A DNA stretch of 64,000 nucleotides from positions 2,108,001-2,172,000 of the forward strand of contig JANFOG010000008.1 of assembly GCA_024336345.1 (NCBI GenBank). Reading direction: 5' to 3'. Both the position numbers and the translations under genes were made by a program. The first letter of the stretch is position 1; every line of letters begins with the position of its first letter. Shown in pieces: positions 34,341 through 43,371 of the stretch. This DNA comes from Mariannaea sp. PMI_226. Taxonomy: Eukaryota > Ascomycota > Sordariomycetes > Hypocreales > Nectriaceae. The notes under the pieces are model-generated. The model was not told where the DNA came from, did not search any database, and was given only the letters and a program-made list of their open reading frames with translations.

Positions 34341-34804
34341 CGTGAATGGCCTGAGATAGATAAGAGACTCATACCACGTTCATGGACAGTGGGGAAGGGG
34401 GAACAAGAAATCACCGAGCAGGGCATTTTTTTTATGTTCTCTGGCGGCCACCTCGGATGATGGACTCGGCATTTTCGGGGCTTGACCATGTCGGAGCTCG
34501 GCAATTTTCTGCCGACTGAAGGTTTCCAGTAAGAACTTGGAATGTTCCCCAAATTGTTCTAACTGATTCTGGGGTAACCGACGTTTCTTCAATCTGGGGT
34601 GGAAGCCCTGGGGATCTGGGGTCTGCTAAGTTCCTACGTACTGGTCGGGTCGGTCAGGCAGTTCTTTTTTGTCTGGGTTAAATAGCATATAAGATATCAA
34701 TCCCAACTATATCACAGCCCAAGTTCAAACACTTCAACTGAGCGCCTCACAAAGACAATCAATCAACACATCTCTCAAAGAGCAGCACAGTTTACACTCT
34801 GAAA
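34341..34804. promoter_or_regulatory. divergent promoter, Zn2Cys6 gene / intradiol dioxygenase
   Basis: 464 bp. Three perfect direct copies of TCTGGGGT lie at 34568-34575, 34593-34600 and 34615-34622, spaced 25 and 22 bp. A TATA-like CATATAAG lies near 34687-34694, about 115 bp before the dioxygenase ATG. The repeats are good candidates for regulator binding sites. Confidence 0.5.
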
Positions 34805-35817
34805 ATGGATCTTCCCGAAATTCACAGCTTGACTGCTTCTGTTCTCTCCTCATTCGGCCCGAACAGCTCCCCTCGAGCTCGGGAAGTCTTGACGGGTTTG
34901 ATCAAATATCTCCACGCATTTTGCCGTGATGTCAACCTCACCACTGAGGAGCTTTACATCGCCATCGAGGCTCTCAATCGATCTGGCCAGATGAGCAATG
35001 CTAAACGCAACGAGACCTTGCTGATCTCTGACTGCTTAGGCATAGAAGCGTATGTGCCCTATTGGCTAAATCTATGCGTCAATCTGTATATCCTAACTGT
35101 TTTTCTTTTCTTTCCAGATTGGTTGATGCCCAGACCCAAAAAATGTTGGAGATGGACAACGGAACCAACTCCTGCATTCTAGGCCCATTTTATGTGGCTG
35201 ATCCTCCACGATATGAAAATGGTGACACTATCATCCAGAAGTACCTGGGAGGGGATGTCACATATTTCCATGGCCGAATCTTGGACGCTGACACCAACTC
35301 GCCCATTGCTGGTAAGTTTCAATAGTCAACCTATGAACTGCACGTAGTTCTGGTAACTGAGATAAAAACATTAGGGGCTTCTTTGAACGTATGGGAATGC
35401 GCCGTCAATGGGTTGTACGATCAACAAGACCCAGATCAACCCACAGGGAACATGCGTGGCATGTTTACATCTGATGCGGATGGCAAGTATGCCTTTTACT
35501 GTGTCAAGCCAGTACCTTATCCAGTTCCCTATGACGGGCCCGCGGGTGATATCCTTAAGCTGATGGATCGACACCCGTATCGAGCTGGTCACATTCACTT
35601 CATGGTAACCAACGATTCCCATCATCGTTTAATCACTCAGGTTTTCCCTGATGATGACTCTTACCTCGACTCTGACTCTGTGTACGCCGTCAAATCTGAT
35701 TTGCTTCTTCAATTCAAGCCTGTCACCTCCAACACACCCAAGGGCAAGGGAGGCAATGGGGCCGATGTGAAATGGGAAGTCAAATGGGATTTCAAGATCA
35801 AGCAGCGGAAGCTGTGA
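34805..35817 (+). CDS. intradiol ring-cleavage dioxygenase (catechol / hydroxyquinol 1,2-dioxygenase type)
   Basis: Three exons, 34805-35049, 35118-35311 and 35375-35817, give 293 residues, frames close. The N-terminal helical dimerisation region (LTGLIKYLHAFCRDV) is the Dioxygenase_N domain of catechol/hydroxyquinol enzymes. GPFYV at about 104 is conserved. Non-heme Fe(III) ligands can be assigned: Tyr161 in VNGLY, Tyr195 in PYPVPYDGP, His219 and His221 in GHIHF. The enzyme opens catechol or hydroxyquinol between the two hydroxyls, giving muconate or maleylacetate. The YPVPYDGP loop resembles hydroxyquinol 1,2-dioxygenases more than catechol enzymes, but I would not fix the substrate. It is the core of the aromatic module with the flavin monooxygenase, hydrolase and dehydrogenase that follow. 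Confidence 0.93.
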
Positions 35818-36347
35818 TATAGTCCAATTGCAATCATTAGTGAGACAATTTTATGAAAATTTGCAACGAGTAAATATATCCGCTCTGTTAAAACACTGAA
35901 ACGTTGTGTCTTGCCTTGTGTACCGTCTCCCTCAATTTCATCTGAATATTTTTGTATAGAAGTTGACGGCCTAGATAGCCTAGTTCATACGACCATGGCC
36001 AGCATGTATTACTACCCATAGCAACTCGATTGATCTATGACTATTAGTTGGTGTGGCCTTCATAGACTTGACAACCAATGATTTGCGTAGAAAGACTATC
36101 AACGCATGACACTAACGCGTTGTTCAATGCAATGGAACAATTTGCACGATGCTTCGGGGAGTTATAGGTCTTTGGCCCACTGCCCTCTTTCGTGGCTTTG
36201 TTACTTATACCGGCGAATTAGGTCCTCCAATATATAAGGAGGAGAGCATTGGTAAAAATATACAATCCAGAAACACGTAAAGTGAAAGTGCGCGTTGGAA
36301 ATTCTTTCAAATAAACCGCACAGCTAAATATACATTGTCTACGCTGC
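35818..36347. other. convergent intergenic region
   Basis: 530 bp between the dioxygenase and FAD monooxygenase 3' ends. A TATATAAGG sequence at about 36231-36239 has no identifiable gene after it on the plus strand. No gene seen. Confidence 0.45.
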
Positions 36348-37562
36348 CTAATTTTTAAACAAGGTGTCGTTATCTAGCTTGTCCAGCAACTTTCCATCCG
36401 AAAACCAAACATCCATCGCTTTGGCCATACCTTCGACATAGGCTCTGGGAGCGTCATCCGACATGGCTTTGACAAGCAAATCTTGCGACATCTCGTTGGT
36501 GACATCTGCCCGCCCAGTGGCCACAACTTCTTCCTCATAGCGACGCACAGCTAAATCGAGGTCGTCAGGATGATCTTGAATCTTGTGGAAAAGATCCAGG
36601 GCGTCCAACATTGCCAGGTTCGCCCCTTCTCCAGCGAACCAAGACATGACATGCAAAGAATCACCAATCAGAGTCAAGCCCTGACGATGACTGTACCGTA
36701 GTCCGAGAGGCATGCGATACTGAGCACGGGGAGTCATGCTCGCGTCAACATTGCGGACAACTTCCTGGAGTTGAGGGTGCCAGGTAGAGAAGAAAGTGTT
36801 GATCAAATAGTCTGTCATTTTCTTTTGGTCGGTCCAATCGAAGGAGGGATCCTTGGAGTGCCAGTTCTCCTCGACTCTCAGACAAGGGTAAACACGGATG
36901 CTACCATCTCCGTTGCGCTGGATAAAGATACCGCTGCCCTCGGAGAGAAGAAAGTACGTTCCTCGACCGACAAACTTCCCAAGCTCTGGAAACCTTTCAT
37001 CCAAGTTGGAGATTCGACAGTCGATCACAGTGAGGCCAGTATACTCGGGCTTCCAGCTTGTCAAGAGTGGTCGTACCTTGGACCAAGTTCCATCAGCACC
37101 CACTACCAGATCGGTTATCATTGGCTCGGGTTGGTTGTCGAAGACTACCTTCACCCGCCCGTCGTCTTGTGGAATAATGCTAGAAACCTTGTGGTCCCAT
37201 TTGATATTTTCCGGATCCAGAGATTCAATGAGTATCTTCCGGAGCTCTGAACGGTCGATTTCCGGACGTCCATCCGCATCAGGCTTTGCTCGATGATCTA
37301 GCCAAGTGACAGCATTCTTGTCTCCAAAACGATAGTCCTGGTCATGGTACCGGGCATACTTTTGGAACTGATCCCGAAGGCCAGCTTCAAACAAGGCCTG
37401 TTGACCGGACTCGGGATGGAGATCAAGAGATCCGCCTTGAAAGCGAGAGCTGGTGGATTTCTCTCGTTCATAGATGGTGAAGGGAATTGAGGCATGTTGC
37501 AACAAAGCTGCAAGGGTCAGTCCAGATGGCCCTCCCCCGATAATTGTAACGTGTTTGGGCAT
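36348..37562 (-). CDS. FAD-dependent monooxygenase (class A, TetX-like)
   Basis: Single exon, 404 residues. The dinucleotide-binding motif IIGGGPSG is at residues 7-14. The EIDRSELRKIL block (about 100) and the DG motif VVGADGTWSKVR (about 155) follow, and the second FAD motif LIGDSLHVMSWFAGEGANLAMLDALDL lies at about 300. This order and the MSWFAGEGAN sequence resemble the TetX-like branch of flavoprotein aromatic hydroxylases. It would hydroxylate a phenolic or related ring with NADPH and O2. A TATA-like element (ATATAAGAGC on the minus strand, about 37661-37670) lies about 100 bp upstream. Placed between a ring-cleavage dioxygenase and a hydrolase, it probably makes the diol or triol cleaved by the dioxygenase (inference). 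Confidence 0.9.
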   Translation of the reverse strand: MPKHVTIIGGGPSGLTLAALLQHASIPFTIYEREKSTSSRFQGGSLDLHPESGQQALFEAGLRDQFQKYARYHDQDYRFGDKNAVTWLDHRAKPDADGRPEIDRSELRKILIESLDPENIKWDHKVSSIIPQDDGRVKVVFDNQPEPMITDLVVGADGTWSKVRPLLTSWKPEYTGLTVIDCRISNLDERFPELGKFVGRGTYFLLSEGSGIFIQRNGDGSIRVYPCLRVEENWHSKDPSFDWTDQKKMTDYLINTFFSTWHPQLQEVVRNVDASMTPRAQYRMPLGLRYSHRQGLTLIGDSLHVMSWFAGEGANLAMLDALDLFHKIQDHPDDLDLAVRRYEEEVVATGRADVTNEMSQDLLVKAMSDDAPRAYVEGMAKAMDVWFSDGKLLDKLDNDTLFKN

Positions 37563-38118
37563 AATGCGAGGAGATAGAATGATTGATTGATAAAGTAAAA
37601 GATATCAGCTATTGATTTGAGCCTAAACAATTTGATCAATGCTAAAGTGCATACTTTCGGGCTCTTATATGGTCCATCTGAGCCCAGTACTTCATCAACA
37701 GCGATGAATAGACCCACCAAACACCAATTCCCAAAATATGGTAGTAAAGTTCTTCACGATGATGTATCCCTAACGGAGTCACGAGCACTTTTCCTCTTGG
37801 CTCTTCTCAGACCATACATCTCAAATCCGGGGGTGTCGTCTGACTCCGAGTAGCATGCAGATGATGTGCAGCAGCACCCGGCATCCGATCATCTCGGACT
37901 TTTCGGCGTCATTGTTTCATGGCGTTCACTTCATCATTACCCCGCGGTTTCTCGTAGTCGGCTTTTTCATCCCGGCATATTCGCAACTACCAGGGCTCCG
38001 AGTGAGGGTTGGAGCGGAATTGGGCAATACATTTCCATATTAATTTGATGCTTAGGAAAAGCAATGGTGATATTAAGGTCGGGACATTCATCCTACAGAA
38101 GCAATCAACCTGCAAAAA
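37563..38118. promoter_or_regulatory. divergent promoter, FAD monooxygenase / alpha-beta hydrolase
   Basis: 556 bp shared 5' region. It holds the TATA-like element of the monooxygenase gene near 37665. No additional gene. Confidence 0.4.
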
Positions 38119-38943
38119 ATGAGTCCTCACGTCGTCATTGTACCCGCGTCCTTTGCGCCACCATTGTTGTACACTGATCTTGTTAAACATCTTTCTGGTC
38201 ATGGTTTGAACACGACCGTGGTTGACCTGCCGTCAGTTGGTCATCGTGACCCTTTGCCCGCTGCATCAATGCTGGATGATGCCGAGCATATCAGGGCCAT
38301 CACAACGAAACTAGCAGAAGATGGGCATGATATCGTTCTATTGATGCATTCTTATGGTGGAATATGTGGTACTGAAAGCACCGCAGGAGTTTCAAAGGCC
38401 GAGAGACAAGCTATTGGCAAGCTTGGTGGTATTACCCATCTCATTTACATCAGTTCTCCAGTCCCTGAAATCAATGGGTCTGTCCAGACAATGATGGGTG
38501 ATAAAATGCCCGAATTTATGAAGTTGGAGGTAAGCAAATCCACCATGAAAGAAGCCAAATAGATCAACGGTTTGACCTTGTTTTGTTTTGTTTTACAGGG
38601 AGACTACCTGATATCTGAACCTAACGGCTGTGCGAGCGTCAACTTCTCGGATCTGCCGTCCGCTGAGGCGATCAAATACGCAAAGCAGATGACAGCGCAT
38701 TCAGCTGTAAGCTTCGCTGGTCCGCTAAAAAATGCAGGATACTTGAATATTCCGGTGGCGTATATTATCTGCGAGCATGACGTCTCTGTGCCTCCCGAAT
38801 TTCAACGATCTGTCGTTGATATGATTTCTGCAAAGAGCGGCCGAGAAGTTTTGACCTTCTTCAGCGAATCTGGACACTTCCCCAATATCAGTGCACCGGA
38901 CAAGATAGCTGCATTTGTAAATAGTGCTGCTGCCTTATGTTAA
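38119..38943 (+). CDS. alpha/beta hydrolase
   Basis: Two exons, 38119-38529 and 38599-38943, give 251 residues; the intron is GT-AG, phase 0. The AB_hydrolase_6-type fold is seen with the nucleophile elbow HSYGG (Ser78), the acid Asp198 in CEHDVSVP and His230 in SGHFPN. The N-terminal VVIVPASFAPPLLYTDL is the usual oxyanion-hole strand-turn of small esterase-like members. It is cytosolic, with no signal peptide. Neighbouring genes suggest ester, lactone or C-C bond hydrolysis in an aromatic or related pathway; the substrate is not known. Confidence 0.88.
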
Positions 38944-39544
38944 AAAAGGCGGCCATTACCTTCGTTACTTTGCAGAATACGAATTTTAGTTCTACTTTAC
39001 AGTCCGGACCCAATGATGAAATACTTTTTAAACTTAAGTCTATGATTTTGGTAAATGTCAGTAGAAAATGTTCTTGAAGAAATATGGTTACTTCGGGCGT
39101 GTATAATGCGCCAATTTTAGATGAATAAATCGGTCTTGGGCACACCATCTTGATGTCCAATTACCAAAATAGGAGTCCTTGGCTAAGTCACCACGTCTCC
39201 CACTTTTCTATGAAATTCTAGGACTAACTCGGCTACCATGGCGATGGACAATGAGACTCAAACGTTCTTTCGCATGCTACTCTAATTGAACTAAAAGGCT
39301 TTGCCATAAACAGCTGGCTAGAGCGGGCGTCGGCTGAGACGTCATGAGATGCCAAACTTAGCCAGTTGAGCACATAACGCCGGGTCACCTACATGAAAAT
39401 GCCGAGTGCTCCGTCGCGACCAGAAATTGCCGACACGAACCTTTGTGAAGCTGTGGGTCGCCTCTTTATACAGCATGTATAAGTTGAAAAAGGCACTGGA
39501 ATCGTTGCGCATGGTAGTCTTGATGAGTCCGGCAGTAATCAAGT
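38944..39544. other. intergenic, promoter of SDR gene
   Basis: 601 bp between the hydrolase and the dehydrogenase gene on the same strand. No gene or clear motif. Confidence 0.45.
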
Positions 39545-40624
39545 ATGATGATGGAGAGTGAAAAGCATGCTGACCCCGTTGCTTTGAGCAGCCTTTCAGG
39601 GAAGACTGCCATAATAACAGGTGGCGCAAATGGTATAGGAGCCGAGACCGTACGGCTGCTGAATTCACAAGGAGCGAATGTGGTTATAGCGGACCTTGAG
39701 CGAACACGCCCTGATGCTGAAATATTGATTGCGTCTTTGCAACATCCAGCCTCCGCGATATTCGTGGGCGTCAATGTTTTAATATGGGAAGAAGTGAAGC
39801 TACTATTTAGTCAATGTGCACAGCACTTTGGCAAAGTCGATATCGTTGTGGCCAATGCTGGAATAATGGAGAGCAAGGGCCTCTTTGATCTTTCTAACGT
39901 CGATGAACAAGGAGAATTGCATGAATCAGTGGAAGGCTTCCGAGTGATTGACGTGAACCTCAAAGGGACGATCAACAGTATGTGAAACAATATACCCTAC
40001 CGCGTCTCTAACTGCTGATATCACACGATGCAGTAACTAACATGTATGGCCTCTCACGCAGCTTTACGACTGGCATTATACTACATGCAGCATAATCAGC
40101 CTACCTCCTCTAGTGGCTCAAAAGGATCTATTGTTCTAGTCACGTCAACATCAGGATACTTCGGATCAACAGGTGTTGGGGCATACATCGCATCAAAGCA
40201 TGGCATTACAGGCCTACTTCGAGCGGCACAACGGGTGGGCCAAGAACAAGGGATTAGGATCAATGGCGTCGCCCCTTTCTTTACCCCGACCAAGACTTTC
40301 AATACTTTGGCTGAGAAATGGAAACACTCAAGTCTCAAATCAAACTCGCTGGAGGACGTCGCCACAGCTATCGCTCTCGCATCCACAAGAGATGAGACTG
40401 GCAAATGTTATTTGGTACTGTGTTCCAGCATTTTTCGTCCTATATTTTTACCTCTATCAGTTTCTAATATCTCACAGATCGCTGGAGGGCTCTCAGTAGA
40501 GGTAGAGGAAAGTAGGAAGGCGCTTCTTTCACAATGGCTGGGTGATGAAACTGCTGGATTATTACAGTCTGCAGCAGAGTTCTTTGAGACTAACGGCTAT
40601 CCGTTGCCAGAAAGACACAAATGA
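39545..40624 (+). CDS. short-chain dehydrogenase/reductase
   Basis: Three exons, 39545-39977, 40062-40414 and 40478-40624, give 310 residues. The classical SDR motifs are TGGANGIG (25-32), NAG (in VVANAGIM), catalytic Ser173 and Y186-x3-K190 in YIASK. Intron 1 has an AACTAAC branch site and ends at CACGCAG, which restores TLRLALYY after NLKGTIN; use of the earlier CAG would break the frame. It is an NAD(P)-dependent alcohol/ketone oxidoreductase. The C-terminal ELF-like extension (GLSVEVEES...) resembles 15-hydroxyprostaglandin-dehydrogenase-like fungal SDRs. It is the last member of the aromatic module at 34.8-40.6 kb; its role there is inferred. Confidence 0.9.
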
Positions 40625-41166
40625 TAGATAGCACTCATGTCTCAAAATATCTTGACTGACTGTAAGGTCAATATACAGTTGACAAGGACTTGATGTATGC
40701 GGCCTTGTGACGCTCTCTTGGGTAATAGGATTAAAGTGCTGCACTTGCGACGACACCGCCGCTGTAAGCCAGACTCAAGCCGATTAAGATCAAAAGGTAC
40801 CGAACATGCCAATCCTCCACCAACAGAAACCCCGAAATTTGTCTGCCAGGAATATCTTACCTAACCCTAAAATTGAGGAAGAAGCGTAACACAAAATGGC
40901 TAATAAGGCGTCCATTTATATCATAGATAACCATCGTGAAGCGTTGAGTCAATCGTATAATTTGCGATTTTGCCAGAACGATTTTCCCATTTCGAGACAA
41001 GAAGATCTTCTATTTTGATTTAGCGGGCTTGTAAGATAGATCGCTATTATTATTAAAATTAAAAATAAATAAAAAATTGACAGAAAACAATCACCGTCAG
41101 CTCGCTTTTCTTACACCCACACTCCCCCTTAGCTTCCATGATAGGATGAGGGGACACCGAGCTCAT
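40625..41166. other. convergent intergenic region
   Basis: 542 bp between the SDR gene and the repeat-protein gene. An AT-rich run of ATTAAAATTAAAAATAAATAA type is at about 41050-41075. No gene. Confidence 0.5.
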
Positions 41167-43371
41167 CTAGCTCGTGGGTGATCTTGGGCCTGGTGGTCTA
41201 GGTCCCGGCGGTCTAGGTCCCGGCGGCCTAGGACCTGGTGGTCGTGGGCCTGGCGGTCTGGGGCCCGGAGGTCTTGGTCCCGGAGGTCTTGGTCCCGGAG
41301 GTCCTGGTCTCGGTGGCCCATGATGGTGGGGGTGGTGGTGGTGATGTGGATGGCCATGGAAGTCAGGACCCCATTTGTCTGCGTTGCTCGAGTTGCCGTT
41401 ACCATTTCCGCCACGACTATCGCCCCCTTCACTTGTACTCGTGGCTCCATTGCTGTTACTCTGAGTCGATCCGCCATTGCTAGTGCTCTCACCACCATTG
41501 CTAGTTGTCTGGCCTCCAGTACTGGTGGTTTCACCGCCAGTGCTGGAAGTCTGCCCACCATTACTGGTGCTCTCGCCTCCGTTGCTGGTAGTTTCGCCGC
41601 CGTTGCTATTACTGGTGCTCTCGCCACCATCACTGCTAGCGGTGGCCCCAGAGCTGTTACCTCCTTGACCGTTGCCTCCTTGAGAGGTCCCACCATTGCT
41701 GGTGCTGGAGCTCTCGCCGCCTGCGCCTCCTTGAGAGCTTCCGCCATTGCTGTTACTGGTACTCTCCCCGCCATCACTATTGGCAGTGGCACCAGCACTG
41801 TTGCCTCCCTGGCCAGTTCCTCCCTGAGCATTACCTCCCTGGCTGTTGCCTCCCTGAGAGCTTCCACCATTGCTGTTGCTGACGCTCTCACCACCGTCAC
41901 TATTGGCAGTGGCACCAGAGCTGTTCCCTCCTTTGCTAAAAGCGAGTCCACCATGGCTCACACCACCATGACTGAATGATGATGCGCCAGCACTGTCACC
42001 CCCTTGCGCATTACCTCCCCCGATGCTCGTTGATGAACCTCCACTGCTATCTCCTCCCTGACTGTTGCCACCGTTGCTGATGCTTTGACCACCGTTGCTA
42101 GTGCTTGCTCCGCCCTCGCTCAACGACGTAGCACCCTTGCTGTCGCTGTTGCTGCTGCTGTTTCCTCCGATGCCATTACCGTTGCCATTGCCATTTCCGT
42201 TGCCTGCATTGATATTTATGACAAAAGGTCTCTCGCCAGGAATGAGAGGAGGCAATGTCACAGGTGGGCCGTGATGTGGCCGTTTAGGCTGGGAGAGCTT
42301 CAAGACTCTTGGCGGAAGAAGGTCTACCGCGTCTACTTCATCAATATGAGTAGGCCTTCCAGATTGATGAGATGGATGAACTGAGCCACCGTGTTCATGT
42401 GGATATGATTTTTGCTCGTGAGCCCAGGCAGATCCCGGATTTTTATACCTGATCCAGCTCTCGCTGGGTGGTGTATAGCCCGGCCATCGGTAGACATGAA
42501 CATCGTCGTACATGTCTGGACGTTCATACGAGTCTCTGCCGTATCTAGACCATGGATAGTCTCGGCTGTCTCGGACGGGAACCGGACCCCGGTTGTAGGG
42601 ATTCCAACTGGGACCAGACCTCTGATTCCTGTATTGATTATCGGCATCCCATGCCTTGCCCTCTCGCCACCAGGAACTTAAATACGTATGTGGGCGCGGC
42701 GCATAATCAAGCCAGCTTCCGGTGCGTTGTGGAGGGCCACTTCCCGCTCCATAACCGCCAGTGTCGGACTCCGACCATTGAGGTCCAGGAGGGATAATGT
42801 CTGCGCCCTGCTCATTTGAGCTGGCCCATTGCTGGATTGGCGAGGCATCTTTGCTCTTGCCTACTATTACCACAGGCAAGTAGTCTGTAGACGGTTGGCC
42901 GTCAGGCCCCAACGGCAAAACAGTTCGACAGATAGGTTCTTCATAGTCACCATCAACTGTAACTGTCTCTATTTTCTGATGGAAGCCCTTGGGCCCAACG
43001 ACGACTGTCGATGGTTCGCCTGGCAGTGTGGGTGGAATGGTGATTCGAGGTCCTTTTGGGTGGGCTCCATTGAGCACAACAGTCTTGTGTGGTCCTGGAA
43101 TATCATTGAAAACATTATGTTTCTCGTCTCCCTCGGTAGGAGTTCCACCTATTCCTTGTTCGAGTTCCTCTGACTCTTGCGTCGTAACACCAAGCTTCAA
43201 TGCACTAAGTGGCAACTTGATAGTGATAAATTGCTCTGGGTGATTCCGTGCCTCGATTCGATCTCGCGGCGCTGAACCTGGGATACCAGAGTCTTCAGCT
43301 CCAGCACTTGGCAACGCGCTTATAACACCGGCCAGGGCTACCACTCCCGCCCATTTGAATGGTTTTCTCAT
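41167..43371 (-). CDS. secreted low-complexity protein with Gly/Ser/Asn repeats, His cluster and GPRPP tail
   Basis: Single exon, 734 residues, ATG at 43371. Residues 1 to about 23 form a signal peptide (basic start, Ala/Val-rich core, ending SAGA). Residues about 24-385 are non-repetitive, rich in Pro, Gly, Tyr and Trp, with a twice-occurring PP.(L/I)PGE element at about 118 and 378. About 388-400 is a (GN)n run; about 400-665 is built from degenerate Gly/Ser/Asn/Gln repeats such as SNGGESTSNGG and SSQGGNSQGGN. A His-rich block (HPHHHHHPHHH) follows at about 674. The tail has seven GPRPP pentapeptides and a final GPRSPTS, encoded by a 15-bp minisatellite at 41175-41310. No GPI signal or membrane segment. 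It is probably a cell-wall or extracellular matrix protein, possibly metal-binding through the His block; no family is recognised. The open frames on the other strand here are repeat shadows. Confidence 0.8.
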   Translation of the reverse strand: MRKPFKWAGVVALAGVISALPSAGAEDSGIPGSAPRDRIEARNHPEQFITIKLPLSALKLGVTTQESEELEQGIGGTPTEGDEKHNVFNDIPGPHKTVVLNGAHPKGPRITIPPTLPGEPSTVVVGPKGFHQKIETVTVDGDYEEPICRTVLPLGPDGQPSTDYLPVVIVGKSKDASPIQQWASSNEQGADIIPPGPQWSESDTGGYGAGSGPPQRTGSWLDYAPRPHTYLSSWWREGKAWDADNQYRNQRSGPSWNPYNRGPVPVRDSRDYPWSRYGRDSYERPDMYDDVHVYRWPGYTPPSESWIRYKNPGSAWAHEQKSYPHEHGGSVHPSHQSGRPTHIDEVDAVDLLPPRVLKLSQPKRPHHGPPVTLPPLIPGERPFVININAGNGNGNGNGNGIGGNSSSNSDSKGATSLSEGGASTSNGGQSISNGGNSQGGDSSGGSSTSIGGGNAQGGDSAGASSFSHGGVSHGGLAFSKGGNSSGATANSDGGESVSNSNGGSSQGGNSQGGNAQGGTGQGGNSAGATANSDGGESTSNSNGGSSQGGAGGESSSTSNGGTSQGGNGQGGNSSGATASSDGGESTSNSNGGETTSNGGESTSNGGQTSSTGGETTSTGGQTTSNGGESTSNGGSTQSNSNGATSTSEGGDSRGGNGNGNSSNADKWGPDFHGHPHHHHHPHHHGPPRPGPPGPRPPGPRPPGPRPPGPRPPGPRPPGPRPPGPRPPGPRSPTS

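Noticed and set aside
41163..41979. Long open frames in other frames and on the plus strand (219 and 263 codons) over the repeat gene
   Set aside because: They come from the stop-poor Gly/Ser repeat sequence; composition is repetitive (Ala/Thr/Val-rich), with no signal peptide or start context, and the -1 frame with the signal peptide is the credible gene.
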